Origin: Acanthaster planci
Lineage: Eukaryota; Echinodermata; Asteroidea; Valvatida; Acanthasteridae
Assembly: GCF_001949145.1 (NCBI RefSeq)
Contig: NW_019091514.1
Coordinates: 541,896-603,549 of the forward strand
DNA: 61,654 bases
Direction of reading: 5' to 3'
Positions 22,517 to 34,600 of this stretch are shown in pieces. Within the stretch, counting starts at the first letter, position 1, and the number at the start of each line of letters is the position of its first letter. Made by a program: the position numbers and the translations under genes. The notes beneath the pieces were generated by a model. It did no database searches. It was not told where the DNA came from and worked only from the letters and a program-made list of their open reading frames with translations.

Positions 22517-25500
22517 TCATAATGATAGTAAACTGATTCTTGACATAAATATTCTTGTCAGCCAGCCATAGGCATTGGTCGTACTCAGCCACAGGTATAT
22601 CTCATAGACACTGATGGCCAAAAGACGAGCATGTTTGCGAAGTGTGACCCGAGCACGACACACCCAACCGGGACACTGTCTGCGGTCGTGCTCAGCCAGG
22701 GCGCGCACACAGCAGCGGGACATGTTGATGAAGGAGCTGGCACTCTTGCGACTCCTGAGGGAGAACTCGATGCCTCGGAGCAGGTCGTTAGTCTTGAGGA
22801 GAAGCAACATCTGCCGTGGGATGCGGTTCAAGATGCTAGAGATCTGAGGGATGTACAAAGCCACGCTTCTCTGGATTTCTTCATCCTGATTTGGGAGGAA
22901 CAAAGCATCATCTGTCAAGAAAGTACACTATTTTTGATTCTTAATTTCCCAAACAAGAAAAAACTTGATATCTCCATTCAAGTAGAGACAAGTGATTGAG
23001 TGCATTTACACACCAATTTAACTGCCATTGCTACTTGGTTTTGGACACTTAGTTTCTTGTCTTGTCAGATTATTTCAAAAAACTTACATGCTGAAGAAGC
23101 ATTTTTCTGATAATTCAAGAGCATTCGGTATGGGGAACCAAACCTCCACATACATGAGCAACCTAACAAGCCAGAACAAGAAACATTAACTAAAAGAAAA
23201 GTCACACAAGTCTCATTAGGACTGAGGTAGGGTCAAAGAGAGAAATTCTAATATGAAATAAAGTTGAGTTCTACTTACCTCTTCATTAGATGGAGCAACT
23301 CTGTCGATACCCGTTGTGACTACATCCCAGCTCCTAGCTGTCAGCATGCAGGCAAATAAGGCATACATGTCTCCTGCCCCTAATGCCTCACTGAATTTCT
23401 TGATACCGTCGATGTCAGCTGCTATGATGGACTGCCAGAAATTGGCATAATTCATCCGAAACTCATCTGTTAAGCTCTGTGAAAATCAACACAAAAATTC
23501 CAGAAAATGATATAAGAATGAGGTAAACATTTAGCAGAAGATTACCAATTGTTCTGGAACAAATTCATGTCTAAAGGGTCCAACGAAATAATAATATCCA
23601 ATCACACTGTCTGTTTGGGGAACATTATTGAAGAATTGACCCACCGTGTGCCAAAATTTCAGCAATTTAAAAACCCTCCTGGAAAAACACGATGAACATA
23701 TTATTCAAAAATTAAGTCCCAAAAGGCTTTCAATTAATCTCTCTTTCTTTCTTTGTTTTCTCTCATAAAATTAAAAAAAAGGTGGTCTGTAACTGCAAAT
23801 ATCAATGGAATGTAACAGAAAATTCATGTTATATGAGAGAAGTTTGCCGGTACACCACGTGAAATCAATCTCTTCTTTGCGAGAGGTGATTCTGAGAAGT
23901 ACCGTTGAGAGTGAACTCGACATTTTGACTAGGATGCTCTGACTGTCCTCAAGAGGGATCAGGCATTTCAAATTGGGATTCATTGAGAATTTGATTCATA
24001 AAGCAGGTATCTACATTCTCAGCTAGAGTTTACCATAAATGAGCGCTTTGTAAACAAGACTATTAAGGTAAAAACACAAACCTGGTAGAGTCCATGATCC
24101 AGCAGGACAATTTCAGGATGACTTTGGGATGTCTTCCGAACCAACACATTGCCAGGGTGAGGGTCACAATGCACAAAACCATGGACAAAGATCATTTCAC
24201 TGTACATCTTACCTAAAGCCTGGGTCACCTGTCAAACAGAAATAAACAAAAAACATAACGATGATACATATAGTTTACCAATATTGACTGCTTTGAATGG
24301 CACATAAAACTAGCTTCCAAAGACAGCCTTTACACTGTTCATTTTGCACAGGTGACACAAAGGAAATCTTAACTCTCCAGAAACAACCAAAGAGGGTTTT
24401 TAACCTTCCTAATAAATTTAGGACAGTTAAGAACACCTAACACAAAAATTAAATACTGTATTTTATACAAAAGGCTGAGTTGATGAGAGGCATCTTAAAC
24501 CTGGAACATTCCAGTTGTTTCAAATGTTCTCAAATTTATTCATTACCACTTTACTTTGTGTTTTTCGCAAGAGCATCGAAATTCTACACTGAGGCACCAA
24601 ATTTTTAGATTAGGTATGCATTCACGGAAACTAACTGAAATTCTCATTCAACTATCTCATATGCCAACCATAAGCAACTTTCTGCTAAAGTGTGCAAAGA
24701 TTCTCTGCTTCTCAACACTGTTACAAAGTGGTTCTAGACAGAATTCTCCCACTAGAATGTTTCAAGCATTCAGAATATAAAGAGACTATATATTTTGCGC
24801 ATAGCAGTTTGAAACTCAACTGTCCAATACCTGTTTGGCAAAAAATGTCTGAAATTTAGAACAATGATTGCCGAATTCAAGACATGCCAATGAATCAAAC
24901 AGTGAGATATCAGACACACATTGGGTTCATAGTGTAATGGCCCACCTTGTTGACATCAATGTCATGTTTCTTCATATATTTGGCATCATCCACTCGTCCA
25001 CCTTGGCAGTACTCCATTGTCAGCACCCTGGTTGTAGACAGATCCCAGTAAACTGTAGGGACCTGCAAACAATGAACATGTGCCACACCCAATCATTTCA
25101 ATGATAACTCTATTGTGATGCATTTAACCAATTAACATCAGAGGAAATAAGAAACAACTTATTCAGAGCAAAAGACCAACTGTGTGCGCTCAGTCACGTG
25201 ACCTACAGTGGGTATCAAACACCAACAAACATAGAGTCCTCCCATAGCAAAATGTGTCATATGTGTCATTAGCCGACAGTCAGTAAAGTACTAAGATTAC
25301 TGATGTGCTGAGCACTATCAGCATTATTTTTAGTGAACAACATTTATGACACACTTTGCACTAAGGAAGGACGCCATGTTAGTTGATACCTGCTACCGGT
25401 CATGTGACTTAGATGGTGCAATCGGCCTGTTTCACAAAGAGTGTGTAAACACAACGTAGCAATGCAATGTGTTGCACAGATCAGGTGACTGGCTCAACCA

Positions 25501-28267
25501 TCAGGGTGAAGTTACTGGAAGAAGTTACTTTTCAAATAACTCTCAAGAATCCCTACTTGTGATGTTTGACATAATTAACTAATTTGTCCTACGCACTGTC
25601 TTGATTAAAATGGAGCTTTTCGGCCCCAACAATCCCAGCAACAAGTTGTTAAAGGATGGAAGGTATAAACCTTGAGGAATTTGAAGTGACCCAGGAGACG
25701 AGCAGCTTTCTCTGCATTCTGACCTTCTTGTACAAAGTCCAACTCAACAGGCAATTTCTTCTTCATCTCCTCGCTCAGCCACAGCAGCTCAAAGTCAGGA
25801 AAGAGTCGTGCAGCAGCATGTAAAAGGAACTGAAAGAAATCATGTCCAATTGAAGTGGAAGGATCCATTCTAGATATGATCGTTTTAGAGACGTACATAC
25901 CTCTGTGGGTGTCTCTTTGATGCATCAATAGATGAAGCAAACTTACCTCGCAAACTTGCTCCTTGCAAACTTTAAGCCGATTTTGAAACTTTCCAAAAAA
26001 CTCCAGCCACAGTGGCACGCCGCTATAACAAACATGACGGGTTCCACGCTAAATGTTTAGTACAGTGGTAGTTCGGTATAGCGAATATAACTGCCAAACG
26101 TTTCATTGCCATGTTGAATAGCACCCTCTCTTGACTAACTGAAGTGCACTCTCTTCTGATACTACGATTCGCTGTTTTTGTGATGTTTTGCCGTTGCATT
26201 CACGTTCGAGGTTTCTAAAAATGAATCTGTTAACTATTTTTGTTTTTTATTAAATCTTGAGTTACAAAATGGATATTTAGTCTATCCTAAAAGTCGTGAA
26301 GCTACCGCTCAGGATCGATCTCTGATGCATGCTGTGGCGAATCTCGGTTGATTTCCAACTACATAATGTTTGGTAGGTTTTGTGCACAAAATATTGACAG
26401 CTAAGGATGATGTTCAGTACAGCCGAATGTTCGGTATAGCCGTTTTCAGTATAGCAACGTTCCACTGTACACACACAAATAAACAGTGACACACATGTAT
26501 ATAAATGGGGTGGGGGAGGGAGACACCAGGGACATGTCCTTCCTTCCTTAAGAGGAAGTCTGTGCCACAACTTCCCCCTCCCCCACGAGTGTGCATCCCT
26601 GGGTGTACCAAAGTTACCCTTTTGTGAATAAATGTCAAACACATTTCCTTACCAATAAACTTGTCAAACCGAATCTGTAATACAAGCCACGTCACTCTAC
26701 AACATGCATGCTTAGTTTAGGGGTTTGTCAATCTTCCAGGAACTGACATATGGGTAGCCCCAACGTGATCACTCAAAAATTTGAAAAGCCTTCAGACAAG
26801 TTGAACTTACATCAATGGTTTTCATGTCCACATCAGAGTAAGCCTTGACGTAAGGGTGTTGAACTTTGACCGCTACCGACCTGCCGTCCTTAAGTGTAGC
26901 ATGGTGCACCTGAGCCAGGGAGGCTGTGCCTATTGGCTTATCAGAAAAGTCCAGGAGCACATCATCAACCTGGTAGTTAAAGAGACAATAGTTTTTTTTT
27001 CTATGCAAGCAAATAAGATTCCAAGTAAAGCACAGAAAGTAGGCAAGGCGAAAAACAAGCAATAACCTACGAAGGGACTGGCAGGGAAATTTACGAATAA
27101 AAAATTGAAATACACACTGAAAGGATATTGGGATAACACAAACACCAACTTACAAACATAAGAAAGGTTCCAGCATCTCTCTCTTCATTTTGGGCAAAGC
27201 TTAGCGTTTGAGAGCTTAGAGTTTGTAGAATTAGAGTTTGTACTTCAGGCAGAGTACACCTACAAAACACAGGTGCCTCGGGCCTACAAACCACATTATT
27301 TGGCCTTGCTACCAAACATACCTTGCAATGTAAGTCTTCCTCAATGACACTTTTGATATCTTCCAGCCTGCTGCAAGGGGCATCATTGTGAAGCACCTTC
27401 ATTGTCTCTACGTACTCCTTTGGGAGGAGGTAATCCAGCGCACCAATGTGCTGCCCTGCTTTGATGAAGATGCCGCCATTCTTGCAGCAAAGGCGGTAGA
27501 GTCTTTGGGCCGATCTGAGATGCACCTGATAAGTTGCACAACAAAATGATAACACATACCTATTCAACATTAAATTTCCACTTGTAACTTAGGGGATGGT
27601 GGCCTCAAAATCTAAAAAGGTTAAAGACTGATTTTGTGGAGTTAGCAAAGTATTTCCAAATGCTACTGTTTTTGTTCTGCTCATAAAATTGTTCAGAGGT
27701 TCTATCTAGTCTAGAAATTGTTCCAAAGGAGAGATGACCCTGCAATTTTCAGATAACACTGCAATGCACAGTGCACACTTACAATGGGCAAGGTTTTTTC
27801 ATTTGCCAATACTCACCTTTGATTTGAGTTCATTATATCTCTCTGATTCCGAGTCCACTCCAAATAATGTGAATTTATAATCCAATGCCACAAATGCTGC
27901 CTGTGTAAACCAAAGACAGAGGAAAACAAATTATAATCAACAAATGAAGCAGAAATGAAAGTCTTACAGGGTGTCAGCCTTTTTTACTCTCCATCAAAAC
28001 TGCCAAATTTCCTCCAGTTCAACCAATCAAAAATATATCACTAAAACGAAGTTATTATAGGTCTTCTATTTTTAAATGATTACATACACTGAAGAATGCC
28101 CTTCCAAATCTGACGGGAGCAAACGATGACCAACTTGACTGGACTGTCCTGCTGTTTTTGTTCAGCCATATACCAGAGGAACCCACCGTTGCCATGGTGA
28201 CCAATGAGATGGGAACAACATATCCACTGTGACGAAAAGAGGAGTGCAGGATAGATGCGATTACCAT
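22517..28267 (-). CDS. ADCK1: ADCK1, mitochondrial UbiB-family atypical kinase
   Basis: Nine coding exons on the minus strand: 28267-28088, 27900-27817, 27525-27322, 26969-26811, 25829-25671, 25062-24946, 24228-24082, 23476-23279 and 22885-22517. All introns are phase 0 and GT-AG. The total is 1617 nt or 538 aa (human about 530). Residues 16-35 are a hydrophobic segment of a mitochondrial leader or membrane anchor. Family motifs are present: KAGQ (110-113, the KxGQ extension), GTASLAQVH in place of the usual glycine-rich loop (170-178), K191 in VAVKVQ, HCDPHPGNV (D323, N328), and DHG (345-347) where canonical kinases have DFG. UbiB proteins are atypical kinase-fold proteins; animal ADCK1 acts in mitochondria and is linked to cristae and lipid upkeep. 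In exon 9 the nearer acceptor CAG/GAT is the one that keeps frame. The gene is head to head with SNW1. Confidence 0.97.
26063..26467. mobile_element. 405-bp pogo/Tigger-like MITE in ADCK1 intron 4
   Basis: The left end CAGTGGTAGTTCGGTATA and the right end, read inward, CAGTGGAACGTTGCTATAC are imperfect inverted repeats, flanked by TA on both sides (26061-26062 and 26468-26469). These ends are typical of pogo/Tigger elements. There is no transposase frame. Confidence 0.75.
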
Positions 28268-28589
28268 ATTCACATCTGTAGGACAAAATCAGGCAATATG
28301 TTAGGCAAAATGGCTGTATGCTTAACCGCAAACAAAACTGAAAAACATTGGTGTGATGTGGTCGGTTGAACCATGCTGACAAGTACATGTACATGTATGG
28401 CCAAGTCCAGCCACATGTACATGTACAGGTAAGTTTAGCACATTTTACCCTCTTGTAAAACACCTTCCATATTTGGAGAAGCATTTTAATATTTCTATTT
28501 GTTCAAGTATCAGAAAATCTCATAACATATATGAATTTCTTTAGTGATGATAAATTTTGATAAAACACTTTTACCTCCAGTCACATAAA

Positions 28590-28712
28590 CAATTACAAGT
28601 TTGTAAGAAAATTGTTTTCTAATTTTGGGGCGCATTCTAAAACTGAGATGTTGTGCACTAGGAAAAAAATCACAAAATTAGGACAAAACAGAATTTCATT
28701 GGAAGTTTGTGA
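28590..28712. repeat. Dispersed repeat related to 9178-9298
   Basis: It shares TTTGTAAGAAAATT at its start and the ordered blocks GGAAAAAA, AAATT, AAACAGAA and TTTCAT with 9178-9298, in the same orientation. Both copies lie within 1 kb of a MITE family 1 copy. Confidence 0.6.
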
Positions 28713-28923
28713 CGGAAACCCAAAGTTAATAAAAGTGCAAACTGAGAGCTATTTTCACTTTTTGTGAAATTTTAATGCCTCTGATAAGTCACTGGAGGTG
28801 ACAAATCAACTAATCAGACATGTATGCATGTCACCTGTCAGGTATTTTTCAAAGTAGGCCACATTTAACCTAGTTAGGCACATCAACTAAAGCAGATAAA
28901 AGTTACAGTGCCAAAGAAACCAC

Positions 28924-29137
28924 GGAAAGAGTTCCATACAGACAACACTTATTTTCCCTTAAGTTAAAATGTTATAACAGCCGTCAGAAAGAGATAACAT
29001 GTCCTCAAAAGTAAAATTTGGCTAAGACACTTCAAAAGTATTTACATAGTTAGAAAACCCTTTTTTTTAAATAAAGTCCCATAGTCAAAGGTTTGTGCAC
29101 AAGGCCTCAAGTGTTGTCCGTATATGGAACTCTTTCC
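28924..29137. mobile_element. MITE family 1, copy B (214 bp)
   Basis: Both ends read inward as GGAAAGAGTTCCATA; the inverted repeats continue imperfectly through GACAACACTT. The flanking 8-mers GAAACCAC (28916-28923) and GAAATGAC (29138-29145) agree at 6 of 8 positions. It lies in the ADCK1 5' UTR intron and is non-coding. Confidence 0.75.
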
Positions 29138-29402
29138 GAAATGACAACTGAACAGGCCTTGCAGTAAAGATAATTTTGCACTAAGCCTAATAAAATACAA
29201 AAGTGGTAAGTACATGATATAGGGTACAGACTGGCGGAAACCGGCCTCATGATTCATCGCCATGCGGGTCAGCGGCCTTTCGCTTGTCGTCGGATCAATT
29301 TCGTGAGAATTTTAATCCGGCATCATTACTAACGATAAATTTGAGATATAACGCATCCACGTATGAAAAAAAAATGAAGTAATAGGCCTAGGTCTACTTA
29401 CA

Positions 29403-31623
29403 GCAGGAAGGACTTGCGAGCAGTTAACCTACAGTGAAAGTTTCTGTGAGTTACATCACAAAGCGGTATGAAAACTGTCGTCTGCTTCACATACTTGGAT
29501 GAGAAGATGTTGCGTAATCGCAAGAGGGCGCTGTTCAATCAAGAGCTGCGTTTTAATCATAAGCTTAAGATTCCAGCCTGCAAGAAGCCGTGCGGAAGCT
29601 TAGGCCACATGGAGATACCCCCCCCCCAAACACATTGCGAATTATTTTGAATTCGACATAACAGGGCATAATCAAGGTCTCAACCCCAGTGAAGCTGAGA
29701 CAGGCTTACTATGGTGGCCCTTAAGAAACACTAGTTTCAAGAAAATCTATAAGATTCGAAGGTTCGCACCGTTAGTGAAAGGAGCAAATAAGATTGAAAT
29801 AGCAATTCCATTCAGTAATTTTATTAGACTCTGAAAATAGAGTTTATACATATTTATATCGGAAGGATAACATCTGTCCTTACACCATTGGGAGACGGCA
29901 CCAATCGTGGCAAGTTGGAGCGACAACTGCATGTCGTTAATTATAGGTTGTTATGGCCGGGCCCCCAAGCGATTGAACGGTTCGGAACATCTCAGCTTGA
30001 AGTCGACTTGAAGTACATAATCACCATGGTGATCAATAACAGATTACTTTTGTCAGAGCGGAGAGAACCAATCATACGACAATATTGGCAACAGGGATCG
30101 ATGAGTCAAGGTTTCAACGCCCTCAACTTGCCAACCAACTGTGAACTGTCTGGCGATGAGATTTTACAAAAATAGATCGACAAAGCGGGACATTCAAGTC
30201 GAATGTCGATTGTTGAAAACTAATTGACTAGTGATGAAAGTCAAACTACTGTCCACACCCAAACTTGTAAAAATGTTGTTAGTTAAATTAACAAAACTAT
30301 TTTCACAGTTTTGTCAAAATGTTTATAAATTACAGTAAGTGTATACTCAAAATATCGGGAAGATGCGGATCAGACTCGGATGCAGAAAGACCGCAACGGA
30401 TGAAGTGAATTTTAATTCTGATGGAAAACATTCTCATAAAAAGAAGGATATTTCGCCTAACAATCGCTACTGATAATCGCATATCGCTATACCCATCGCT
30501 GGATGGGATACCCTCATTAAGGACGATTTAGACGATTTTTGATAAATAAATTGGTCACTAGTGGGACAAATGACGTCTTAGAAGGTTTGAATGCTCCCCT
30601 CCTCCTTCCTGAGCTGGTGATGATCCAAAACTTGCTATTTTTAGGTTAAACTGCCGCATATCGAGTGATTCTGAAATAGATAGAAGTAGAAGAAAAGGGT
30701 AAAGGTGAACTCATCATTTTTTCTTTATTGACCAGTCAACCATCGTGGTGTTTCTTGACCATCGTACATTTAATCGATACCAATTTCGATTCCGAATATT
30801 AATACAACGGGATAAATGAAGGCATACTTATTCGATTCTTGAGTGAAATTTACCATTTGGACCTCGGAAAGGAAAGGATTCGTCCTGACTTGCGAAATGG
30901 TTTCCCTCGCAGAGTAAGTTGCTGAAATTATGGCCTGAAATTGTTGGAGATGTTTGCTTAAGTAATGATCTGTCTTAATTTACAATGATTTCTCCAACAC
31001 GCCCCTTGAATTGAAACTTCTTCACGGTTACTCGACTGCTTATTTGGCACGTCCAGTTTTCGGACACGAACGAACACACATAGGCCTAAGGTACAAGCAC
31101 ACTGTACACACGTACGTCACTACATCATATAGTACGTGTTGTGTAGTATTCCTACTAGTACTACTAGATAATTGTAATTCACACGCCAGGCAGTCGGCCA
31201 TGACGGCCTAGTGCACCTTAGCCTCACTAGTGTGGCACAGACTCTCACTCCCGATCCATCTTTAGCCACACATCTGTATATGCAATTTCGTGTCGGCGCA
31301 CTGAACATTTTTTGCGCATCCCACTTATCATCATGGGCACAATTTCTTTTGCACACGGACATGATCCTTGACCTTTCCGCTTTCTAAAAACTATTTAATT
31401 TGAATGATTTCACTCACGTTATTCAGGTATTTTCCAGACATATGTAATACACGGACTGAGCGATAAGATACTACATGTACCAATGGGCTTTTCCAAAACT
31501 TTGGCAGCAGTTTAGATGTCTTGACATGGAACAGCCGTTGAAACGATGAGGGGTCAAATGACGTAATGTTCAACGACCTTATTTTAAAGCCCGTTAGATA
31601 AGCCATTTCGAAGTTTCAATCAC
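29403..31623. other. Head-to-head intergenic region between ADCK1 and SNW1
   Basis: This is about 2.2 kb holding the ADCK1 first exon and promoter at the left and the SNW1 promoter at the right. A CTCF-like motif is at 29518-29533. A 95-codon plus-strand frame (29888-30175) starts with TTG and has no domain I recognise. A minus-strand frame at 31362-31120 is likewise unassigned. No SLIRP- or ALKBH1-like gene, which flank SNW1 in vertebrates, was seen. Confidence 0.5.
29518..29533 (+). promoter_or_regulatory. CTCF-like motif at the ADCK1 5' end
   Basis: TCGCAAGAGGGCGCTG shares AAGAGGGCGC with the motif at 11034-11049 but has CG in place of CA before it. It lies near the inferred ADCK1 first exon. 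Motif match only. Confidence 0.25.
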
Positions 31624-31631
31624 GCATGCGC
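31624..31631 (+). promoter_or_regulatory. NRF1-like site in the SNW1 promoter
   Basis: GCATGCGC within CACGCATGCGCC matches 10 of 12 positions of the NRF1 palindrome YGCGCAYGCGCR, about 70 bases upstream of the SNW1 start. NRF1 sites are common in housekeeping promoters of animals. Confidence 0.45.
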
Positions 31632-31699
31632 CAACCGGCCTTGACAACCCTTTTTTGGATAAACAAACTGCACCGTTCCATAGCAATGCACATTTTGCA

Positions 31700-34600
31700 A
31701 TGGGTAGTAAGTAAGTTTTTCGCATTCCCGTTCCGATTCACATCGAATTGCGAAAGCAAAAGGACGTGTGCCTTGAATATATAACAGGTGACACAATTCA
31801 TCTAAACTGTGTCACTTTATCTGTTCATCTAGCCCTATGGCCGATTACATGACATTTGTAAACAATATGACTTTGGCACATGCTGGGCACATCATGCACA
31901 CAGGACCTCTCTGCTGTAGTTGGGCCGGCCCAACTCCAGCACTCTAGTTGGGACTGATGCTATACTTGGGGCGTAACAGCGTCAATAACATCAACTGACA
32001 TCAGGACATGAGACATGAATATCCTGTCATAAGAAAACGAATGAAGTCACATCCAGAGCTCGGCAGGAAAATGAAACATGATGCTCATGAAGATTGGAGG
32101 ATGCCATCTTTTTTTCTCAACACTCTTGAGAAGCGGCTCTGGAGCTGCATGAGCAGCACCGTCATTTTCATACTTAATCAATAGTCCACAATTAAAATTT
32201 CAAATACATTGTAAATGTGATGTATTGAATATGATATTTAAAACCTTCCTTTTGCTGTTACAACTTACAGTCACAGCCAGTCAAAACTTCCTTCCACTTC
32301 TCCCTCTTCGGTACATAGACATACAACTATCATATGTCATTTGACTGAGTGGTCGGACAACTTGGTGCAGATTGCAGCTTTGCATAGGATTTTAATCTGT
32401 CTAGTCACACATCGTTTGCATCATTTTCTGACACTTTATTGATACTTCTGCACACTAAACAGCATGACCCATTTGTTTTAGACTTTTGCAAAATAACATT
32501 TTGTGCATAATTCTTCAATTTGTTCTTCAAATCAAGTTTTTAGCAAAACTGTAAAAATCTTGGTAAAACCTTCTCAATGTCTCTTCAGCTGTCCTGCATG
32601 TATTTGTCAAGTCTATACATGCACGCAGACGTGAAATTTATAAATTATTATCCATCTCTTGGTCCAGCATTCTACCTGCACCAAAGCAATGGGGTCAGGA
32701 GGAATTTGAATCAGACAAGCCTCAGGTGAGTGCAAGATACATGTATATTACTAATTTTTCCCCTATAAAGTAAACCTTTGACACTAGGGATGCTACTCCT
32801 GAAGTTTTATAATGACTCCTGTAACAGCTCCATGTATAAGTACATACTCCTTACTGAACTGAAGTAGAAAGGGTTGAGTTGACAAATGCCGTTGATGTTG
32901 TGTGTTTGATACCCAAGCAAAGACATAGCTTACATGTTTGGCTAATTTACTTCATACTCTTTGCCAGATTGATATAAAGCTATGTGCATGCAGTGTGTGC
33001 CAGTCAAGGGAGATTGCTGAATGGTATAATTAATCTTCTTGAGGTATTCATAGATGAAGCCCATATCTCTGTGCCTAACAGAAGGCAAAACACATTGCAT
33101 GGTTTACCATGACTATTCGAAACCATCCTCATTTTAACACCAGCAGATTCAGAACTGTAAATTGTAGCCATTAGGATTAATAAGAAGTACAAAGAAATAC
33201 TAAAACTTTGTTTGTATGCCAGGATTTTAAGTTGTGGTAATGTAAAGTTATTGAAGTTTCAGTTGAAAAGTAGAATTGTAAACAAACAGTCCACTCATTT
33301 TGGTTTTTTGTGTGTGTGTGTGATTTTTTTCTATAGTCATTTGCTCAAAACAAAATCAAATAGAATATAGGAAAAGACATTAACTTGGCTGCAGTATTGG
33401 ACAGTGACAGTAATTGTGTTGCATTCTTGATGTTTTCAGCTAAATATTGTATCGATTTCAAGAAGCACAGCACCACCATATGGACGAAGAAAAGGATGGG
33501 TGCCCAGAACACCAATGGTGAGTTTATGAATGGCATAGTCGTGGAGGATTTGAATTCCAAGAATTATTCATAAACAAATCCAAACCAATTGATTTCAGCT
33601 GTAGCCGAAAGCAGGACAGATAAACTTAACCTATTGTAATATTTTCAATTCAGATGCACTCCCACCTTTTTTGGGAAGAGGAAAGTATCCAACTTATTTG
33701 TGTTTTTGTGTTCACTTGGAAGGATTTTGGCGATGGAGGGGCCTACCCAGAGATACCGGTGGCTCAGTTTCCGATGGACATGGGACGTACCCAGGGCAAA
33801 GGGAACTCCATAGCCAAGACTGTAGATGCAGAAGGTCACGTCAAATATGATGCCTTAGCAAGGGTTGGACATGGAAAGGACAAGGTCAGTTTCCAATTTT
33901 TTGTTCATTTATTTTTATTCATTCCTGCACAGATATTTGTCCAACCTCAATTACTTTGAATGTCATAATGGTTACTCTTTTGACCTCATTTTGTTGTTTA
34001 AGAATGTCAGATTAAAGTTAAATATAGCTTGATCTCACATGTTGGTTCCCCAAAATCGAAAAAGTAATATGAAGTTGGTTTCCCAAAATTGAATAAGTAG
34101 TAGAAAGCTTTCCAAATTCGAAAACTTGGTGTAGAGATTTTAAATTGTTTCCCATTGTTAAAAGTTGAATTGTGTGATCTTAGAATGAAGCAATTTTAAA
34201 ACGAAAAGTGTAAAGATACGTGTGGATACTGAATCCAAAGAATACTTACTCCAGAAGATTCTTACACAGGTATAATGTTGGTGATAATTTGAGATAAAAA
34301 GTTTCACTTTATTGTTTTGTGGGTATGTGGTTGTTCTGTTTTTCATTCTTTTTTCTCATTGATATTTTTTTCCGTCAATTTGAAATAATTCCCTGAAAGA
34401 ATCTAGTTTTTCTTTTCTTTCAGGTTATTCATTCCAAGCCCCAGGATCTGGTGCCGATACAAATCACCAATGAAAATGATCCAGATCTACAGAAACCAGA
34501 CGAAGAAGAAATTGAAGATGTAAGTTGAAAGGGGAGAATTTATGATTTGAGGTGCAGCAGAGCATTTTCACTGGAGCCTATGAAACAGATGAATTCGCAA

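Larger units (their letters stand above)
28088..29402 (-). other. ADCK1 5' UTR splice junction and upstream exon
   Basis: On the minus strand a good acceptor (TTTTGTCCTACAG) ends at 28276, eight bases before the ADCK1 ATG. A consensus donor CTGCT/GTAAGT sits with its exon edge at 29402. I infer a non-coding first exon from about 29520 to 29402 and a 5' UTR intron of about 1.1 kb containing MITE family 1 copy B and a TACATGTA cluster (28385-28430). Confidence 0.5.

Noticed and set aside
22886-22911. Upstream acceptor for ADCK1 exon 9
   Set aside because: CTTTCTTGACAG looks stronger, but using it shifts the frame; the CAG/GAT acceptor at 22886 keeps phase 0 and the family length.
22614-22999. 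Plus-strand frames of 77 and 122 codons
   Set aside because: They are antisense shadows of ADCK1 exon 9.
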